Origin: UBA4416 sp044357775
GTDB lineage: Bacteria > Bacteroidota > Bacteroidia > B-17B0 > Aurantibacillaceae
Assembly: GCA_044357775.1 (NCBI GenBank)
Contig: JBIKOX010000112.1
Span: 1 to 9,931, forward strand
Direction: 5' to 3'
DNA: 9,931 bases
Both the position numbers and the translations under genes were made by a program. This document shows, one piece after another, positions 7,401 to 9,931 of this stretch (the first letter of the stretch is position 1; every line of letters starts with the position of its first letter). Under the pieces are notes generated by a model, which was not told the DNA's origin, did not search any database, and saw only the letters and a program-made list of their open reading frames with translations.

Positions 7401-7833
7401 TTCATTTTCTTGGAATTTTGGCAATGGAAATTCAGCTACAACTCAAAATGTAAATTCACAAACGTATTCTGCAGTTGGCGTTTATACTGTTGATTTAACT
7501 GCAATTAACGGCTTATGCACTGATAACTATAGTTTAATAATTAGCGTCTTTAATGAAGAAGCAACCCTGATTATTCCAAATGTATTTACTCCAAATGGAG
7601 ATAATAGTAATGATGTGTTTAGAGTAACTGGTAAAAATATAATTGAATTTAATTGTACTATTTTTAATCGCTGGGGCTTACAGCTTTATTATTGGGACGA
7701 CATTAGAAATGGTTGGGATGGAACTACTGATAATACATTGGTGCCAGACGGAACCTATTTTTACATAATTAATGCAAAAGATCTTGATAACAAGGAAATA
7801 AAAAGGCAGGGTTTTTTGCAATTATTTCAATAA
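4486..7833 (+). CDS. Large Ig/PKD-repeat surface protein, type B T9SS sorting domain
   Basis: The product is 1115 aa. The signal peptide ends near residue 19. An N-terminal domain (about 20-210) begins FEIQSILVDACGSQEGLNEM, a start seen in other gliding-motility-associated proteins and perhaps lamin-tail-like. One variant Ig-like unit (about 212-304) is followed by nine units of about 70 residues (305-943), each with Cys early, a YxWS core and a late xCG, probably one disulfide per unit. A PKD domain (944-1021) has SWNFGNG in place of the usual WDFGDG. The end (1022-1115) is the type B or CHU_C sorting domain: PNVFTPNGDNSNDVF, NRWG, GWDGT, VPDGTYFYII. Family knowledge predicts outer-membrane translocation by T9SS and a stalk-like adhesin role; the ligand is unknown. 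It follows the 782-aa cargo gene by 63 bp without an evident terminator, so co-transcription is possible. Its last 12 bases overlap the convergent glycosyltransferase gene. Confidence 0.88.
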   Translation: MKRIFYLFSLIIITTHIKSQCFEIQSILVDACGSQEGLNEMVIFKVGSAPLIATNMSVAWATVTNNWLSLTQNAGTAADIAAVNLTILGCGFLKEPTAGVLPANSKVLLITSSAWTPLAHSFANLTDTLIVLFQTAGNTIGHFANNNGVAGLRTLTITFSSPVGCTDAVTYEKTLLVNQLGNIGAQDGGAVKFTPSGTASYVNYGCQPPFIPLAVDAVPSNNTVCIGSTQNFTATTSVPINSVLWTLGTGATGTFSPTNSLVTTYTPGAGDVGTIKLYCNVKACPSATVSIRDSVNLTVLQIANPVISATTNTLCSGNSSVLSYSLANAANTGSTSVLWSPSSATTSTLSVNSANVYTVQITNLCGNNSATVSIIAVPNPTVILSNNSPTACAGSNIALSATSNVNDFSWTNPVSTSSSVTISSATTTTGIVSSSNGCGTDSKTYTLIVTPIPTVTLSANSISLCSGQSATVQANVNTPVTYTWSSGANTNTVSLNTAGIYTVDASNLCGTSSATVNVIVNAVPTLSVSSTPPSICASGQTASLSLSGSTGTYSWSNGDNSSSTTINAPGVYTATVTTPSCGSASTSITIGTSPLPTVSISVPTSTVCAGSSLTFTASSSDANYLWTGGATTQTASVNTSSIVVTTTNACGSAQASQTITIIPIPTVTLSANSFSLCAGQSATVQANVNTPVTYTWSSGVNTNTVSLNAAGVYTVDVSNACGVATATVDVTISALPNIAASATQTLLCSGQTSVLSLTGNFGTYLWSNGATTATTSVTNAGVYTGTVTTACGTAVSSVTIATQVTPTIAISASAPTICSGQTSTITASSNVSNYSWSTGSFNNTTVVNTPGIVTVSVSNNCGVATESINITSATLPVLTITPSSTLICPNETATLTVSGGSAPYTWSNSSNTGNTVITNAGTVTVSSANACGTSTAISVVNETTINANFIANPTSGSVPLVVSFTNNSSGANSFSWNFGNGNSATTQNVNSQTYSAVGVYTVDLTAINGLCTDNYSLIISVFNEEATLIIPNVFTPNGDNSNDVFRVTGKNIIEFNCTIFNRWGLQLYYWDDIRNGWDGTTDNTLVPDGTYFYIINAKDLDNKEIKRQGFLQLFQ
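5398..7314 (+). repeat. Ig-like domain repeats with a duplicated three-domain block
   Basis: Nine in-frame units of 68-75 codons make up residues 305-943. They fall into a pattern: A (453-523), B (524-595), C (596-664), then A' (665-735), B' (736-805), C' (806-875). A and A' are most alike: by hand 56 of 71 residues are identical, and 117 of 132 bases over the first 44 codons (5842-5973 against 6478-6609). B and B' share LSL(S/T)G, GTYxWSNG and GVYTxTVTT; C and C' share TASS and a NYxW core. The unit at 380-452 resembles C. A to A' spans exactly 636 bp. Confidence 0.8.
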
Positions 7834-8802
7834 AGGCAATTTAATTTCATTGCCACATCTGAAATTATTTTTCGGACATTTAGTATATCCATGCAAGCCA
7901 CAAGGCTTACAATGTAAATCAATTACTTCAATAATGGTTGAATTGTAAGATAATGGAAAGAATCCGTACGAAGGTACTGTTGAACAAAAAAATGCCGTTG
8001 TAGGCGCATTAACTGAAGATGCTAAATGCAAAGGTCCGCTATCGTTAACATAATTCATTTTGGCATGCTTCATTAACTCGCATGATTCTAATAAAGATAA
8101 TTCCCCAGCTAAAATTTGAATAGTTGAATGAGTTGTTTTGTTTATTATTTCTTCACATAGAACTTTATCACCAGCGCCGCCTAGCAAATAAATAGTTACT
8201 TCTTTCGGAATTGAATTACATAATTCAATCCATTTATTTATTGGTAATTGTTTAGTAAACCATACAGATGAAGGAGCCATGCATACAAATGACGTTTCAG
8301 CAAATTTTTCAATTTTCGAAAATTGCTTGAAAGTAGGATACAGTTTTGGTTTACTTACAGTTTTATCGGTTATAGATTCTATTAAATCATTATAACGTTC
8401 TACTTCATGCCTACCATCTCCAATTTTATGTTTTGATTTATTGTCAAATAGAAATGAAAATGGATTCTTGTCGTAACCCGAAGTATACCTTGCTCTTGAA
8501 AAGGCTGTTAAAAAACCTGAACTGGCAAATCGATGCAAATTAATAACTGTATCGAATTTTTGTTTTCGTATCATTTTTAACAAACGAAATAAACTTTTGT
8601 ATTTACCCTCTTGCTTATTCCAAACAAATGTTTGCGTTAAAAAAGGATGTTCATTGTATAATGATTCATTTCCTTTTCTCACTAAAATTGATATTTTAGC
8701 TTGAGGAAAAAATGAATGTAGTTTTTCTACAACTGATGAGGCTAAAATAGCATCACCAATAAAAGCAGTTTGTATTACGAGTATGTTTTTATGAGTCAGC
8801 AA
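7822..8802 (-). CDS. Glycosyltransferase family 9 (heptosyltransferase-like)
   Basis: The product is 326 aa, about the usual GT9 length. The N-terminal Rossmann-like half opens NILVIQTAFIGDAIL with the family's GD pair (G16, D17). The nucleotide-sugar half has APSSVWFTKQLPINKW (about 176-191), LLGGAGDK (about 207-213) and NDSGPLHLAS (253-262), matching the family's D(T/S)GPxHLA motif. A C-terminal cysteine set (C298, C301, C309, C316) around CKPCGLHGYTKCP also fits heptosyltransferases. It likely adds a heptose or related sugar to the lipopolysaccharide core at the inner face of the inner membrane; donor and acceptor cannot be told. The start is unusual: dapD's TAA (8808-8806) is in the same frame, with one ATT codon before TTG at 8802. 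The conserved GD motif begins 14 codons later with no ATG before it, so TTG (or the ATT or CTG beside it) must be used. Translation is probably coupled to dapD. The 3' end overlaps the convergent T9SS gene by 12 bp. Confidence 0.88.
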   Translation of the reverse strand: MLTHKNILVIQTAFIGDAILASSVVEKLHSFFPQAKISILVRKGNESLYNEHPFLTQTFVWNKQEGKYKSLFRLLKMIRKQKFDTVINLHRFASSGFLTAFSRARYTSGYDKNPFSFLFDNKSKHKIGDGRHEVERYNDLIESITDKTVSKPKLYPTFKQFSKIEKFAETSFVCMAPSSVWFTKQLPINKWIELCNSIPKEVTIYLLGGAGDKVLCEEIINKTTHSTIQILAGELSLLESCELMKHAKMNYVNDSGPLHLASSVNAPTTAFFCSTVPSYGFFPLSYNSTIIEVIDLHCKPCGLHGYTKCPKNNFRCGNEIKLPLLK

Positions 8803-8805
8803 AAT

Positions 8806-9615
8806 TTATACGGCTACGTTATGTTCCCTTAAAGCATCATTTAGCGATGTTTTTAAATCGGTGCTTGCTTTACGTTTTCCAATAATTAAAGCGCAAGGCA
8901 CCTGGTATTCTCCTGCAGTAAATTGTTTTGTGTATGAACCTGGTATAACAACACTTCGTTCAGGAACATATCCTTTTGTTTCTATAGGTGTTTCGCCAGT
9001 AACATCAATAATTTTGGTAGACATGGTTAAACAAACATTTGCACCCAGAACAGCTTCTTTACCAACACGCACACCTTCTACAACAATGCAACGTGAGCCA
9101 ATAAAACATCCGTCTTCAATTATTACTGGAGCAGCTTGCACAGGCTCCAAAACCCCACCTATACCAACTCCACCGCTAAGATGAACATGTTTTCCAATTT
9201 GAGCGCAACTACCAACAGTTGCCCAAGTATCAATCATTGTTCCTTCATCCACAAAAGCACCAATGTTTACAAAACTGGGCATCATTATTACACCTTTTGA
9301 AATATAACTCCCGTAACGAGCAATAGAGCCAGGAACGGTTCTAACTCCAGCTTCTGCAAAATTTGTTTTTAATTTCATTTTATCATGAAATTCAAATGGA
9401 CCTAATTCAATAGTTTCCATCTGTTGAATTGGGAAATATAATATTACCGCTTTCTTTATCCAGTCGTTTACCTTCCAAGTTCCATCTGTTTTAGGTTCAG
9501 CAACTCTTAATATTCCTTTATCTAAATTCTGTATAATTTGGCGAATAATATCTTTATTAGAAGGAAGATTTAATAAATCTCGGTTGTTCCAGATGGATTC
9601 AATTATTGACTGCAT
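8806..9615 (-). CDS. dapD: Tetrahydrodipicolinate N-succinyltransferase DapD
   Basis: DapD transfers succinyl from succinyl-CoA to tetrahydrodipicolinate in the succinylase branch of diaminopimelate and lysine synthesis, supplying peptidoglycan and protein; it is cytoplasmic and trimeric. The 269-residue length fits the family (about 274 in E. coli). An N-terminal helical domain (about 1-60) precedes the left-handed beta-helix of hexapeptide repeats (about 95-205). Hallmarks are VRTVPGSIARYGSYI, MMPSFVNIGAFVDEGTMIDTWATVGSCAQIG, HLSGGVGIGGVLEP and IIEDGCFIGSR; D129 and E180 sit where the family's active-site acidic residues are expected. The ATG at 9615 (MQSIIE) matches the normal N-terminus. 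It shares a 68-bp upstream region with the divergent tRNA-Arg, where no strong minus-strand promoter box could be assigned. The glycosyltransferase gene follows within 3 bp and is probably in the same operon. Confidence 0.96.
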   Translation of the reverse strand: MQSIIESIWNNRDLLNLPSNKDIIRQIIQNLDKGILRVAEPKTDGTWKVNDWIKKAVILYFPIQQMETIELGPFEFHDKMKLKTNFAEAGVRTVPGSIARYGSYISKGVIMMPSFVNIGAFVDEGTMIDTWATVGSCAQIGKHVHLSGGVGIGGVLEPVQAAPVIIEDGCFIGSRCIVVEGVRVGKEAVLGANVCLTMSTKIIDVTGETPIETKGYVPERSVVIPGSYTKQFTAGEYQVPCALIIGKRKASTDLKTSLNDALREHNVAV

Positions 9616-9634
9616 AAAAAATCGTTTAAAATTG

Positions 9635-9664
9635 TTTGCAATTTAAGTAAAATAAGTATATTTG
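9635..9664 (+). promoter_or_regulatory. Bacteroidota-type promoter of tRNA-Arg
   Basis: A -33 box TTTG (9635-9638) and a -7 box TATATTTG (9657-9664, exact TAnnTTTG) are separated by 18 bp, within the known range for the Bacteroidota primary sigma factor. The -7 box ends 19 bp before the tRNA. The TTTG is also the loop of a small inverted repeat AAATTG/CAATTT (9629-9644). Confidence 0.7.
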
Positions 9665-9683
9665 CACTCCAATTTTTTGGATT

Positions 9684-9757
9684 GGTTGTGTAGCTCAACT
9701 GGATAGAGCATCTCACTACGGATGAGAAGGTTTGGGGTTCGAATCCCTACACGATCA
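9684..9757 (+). tRNA. tRNA-Arg (anticodon ACG)
   Basis: A complete 74-base cloverleaf. The acceptor stem GGTTGTG pairs with CACGATC with two G-U wobbles; the D-stem is GCTC/GAGC; the anticodon stem is TCTCA/TGAGA with loop CTACGGA, anticodon ACG at 9718-9720; the variable loop has five bases; the T-stem is TGGGG/CCCTA around TTCGAAT. The arginine identity bases A20 and C35 are present. ACG becomes ICG after deamination and reads CGU, CGC and CGA. The 3' CCA is not encoded (ACAA follows), so it must be added by the nucleotidyltransferase. Confidence 0.96.
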
Positions 9758-9762
9758 CAAAT

Positions 9763-9793
9763 AAAACCCTTTGTATTCAGAGGGTTTTGTTTT
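9763..9793 (+). terminator. Intrinsic terminator after tRNA-Arg
   Basis: AAAACCCT (9763-9770) pairs perfectly with AGGGTTTT (9781-9788) around a 10-base loop, followed by GTTTT. It begins 5 bp after the tRNA end, so the tRNA is likely a single-gene transcript. Confidence 0.8.
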
Positions 9794-9800
9794 AAAAAAT

Positions 9801-9931
9801 GGTGAGATTAGCCGCCAGCTGTCGGAATCGGATTCATATCCGCTAGCCAGCGGACGGGAGTTCAAAGTTCTTTAAAATAAAAATATTTGGTGAGGTTATC
9901 CGCCAGCTGTCGGAATCGGATTCATATCCGC
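9801..9931. repeat. 88-bp-period tandem GC-rich repeat, cut by window end
   Basis: A 43-base block (9801-9843) recurs at 9889-9931 with 41 of 43 bases identical, giving a period of 88 bp; the second copy runs off the window. Each block holds CCGCCAGCTG and a small hairpin CGGAT-TCAT-ATCCG (9829-9842). The first copy continues into a second hairpin, CCGCT-AGCC-AGCGG (9840-9853), which overlaps the first and could compete with it. The rest of the unit is AT-rich. No open reading frame of note crosses it. It looks like a dispersed REP-type intergenic repeat in tandem; the array's full length and any transposase lie outside the window. Confidence 0.75.

Noticed and set aside
8802..8806. A broken DapD-glycosyltransferase fusion gene
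   Set aside because: Both products have full family length and complete ends (DapD ends HNVAV; GT9 begins at its normal first strand), so the in-frame stop is a real gene boundary and not a nonsense mutation.
8861..9184. Open frame on the plus strand across dapD
   Set aside because: It lies opposite strongly conserved dapD codons, and its translation shows no family motif.
9801..9931. Possible CRISPR array at the right edge
   Set aside because: Only two 43-base copies are present, the spacer-like part is 45 bases of AT-rich sequence, the copies contain internal competing hairpins, and no cas gene is near. It fits a tandem REP-like repeat better.
1..9931. Defence system, prophage or transposon
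   Set aside because: No nuclease, helicase, integrase, transposase, toxin-antitoxin or reverse transcriptase gene is present; the genes are housekeeping, envelope or secreted-protein genes.

Overview
This is an ordinary-looking chromosomal stretch of an AT-rich bacterium, almost certainly a member of the Bacteroidota. The evidence is two large secreted proteins with the two standard type IX secretion system (T9SS) C-terminal sorting domains, Bacteroidota-type promoter boxes (TTTG / TAnnTTTG), start codons without clear Shine-Dalgarno sequences, and short GC-rich palindromic repeats standing out from AT-rich spacers. Genus or species cannot be read from the window.

Layout. Left edge (1-850): the last 55 codons of thymidylate synthase (thyA), then the complete ribosome recycling factor gene (frr) with its own candidate promoter and a strong terminator. 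Positions 850-1030 are a spacer holding a GC-rich REP-like hairpin element and the terminator of the next gene. On the minus strand, 1029-1643 encodes an exported thioredoxin-fold protein of the peroxiredoxin-like type with a CNEC motif. A 430-bp AT-rich spacer follows, ending in a 10-bp inverted repeat just before the next start codon.

Centre (2074-7833, plus strand): two consecutive T9SS cargo genes 63 bp apart. The first (782 aa) has an N-terminal jelly-roll-like region, a beta-strand-rich centre and a type A sorting tail. The second (1115 aa) has a DACG-type N-terminal domain, about ten Ig-like repeats that include a duplicated three-domain block, a PKD domain and a type B (gliding-motility-associated, CHU_C) tail. 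Both are probably surface-exposed or adhesive proteins. No T9SS machinery gene is in the window.

Right (7822-9931): on the minus strand, dapD (lysine/diaminopimelate synthesis) is followed by a family 9 glycosyltransferase gene (heptosyltransferase-like, LPS core). The two are nearly fused in the same frame, and the glycosyltransferase overlaps the second T9SS gene tail to tail by 12 bp. Divergent from dapD is a tRNA-Arg(ACG) with a good promoter and a terminator. The window ends inside an 88-bp tandem GC-rich repeat array.

I found no defence system, mobile element with a transposase, or CRISPR. The most interesting points are the higher-order domain duplication in the adhesin-like gene, the dapD/glycosyltransferase junction, the inverted repeat before the 782-aa gene, and the GC-rich repeats.
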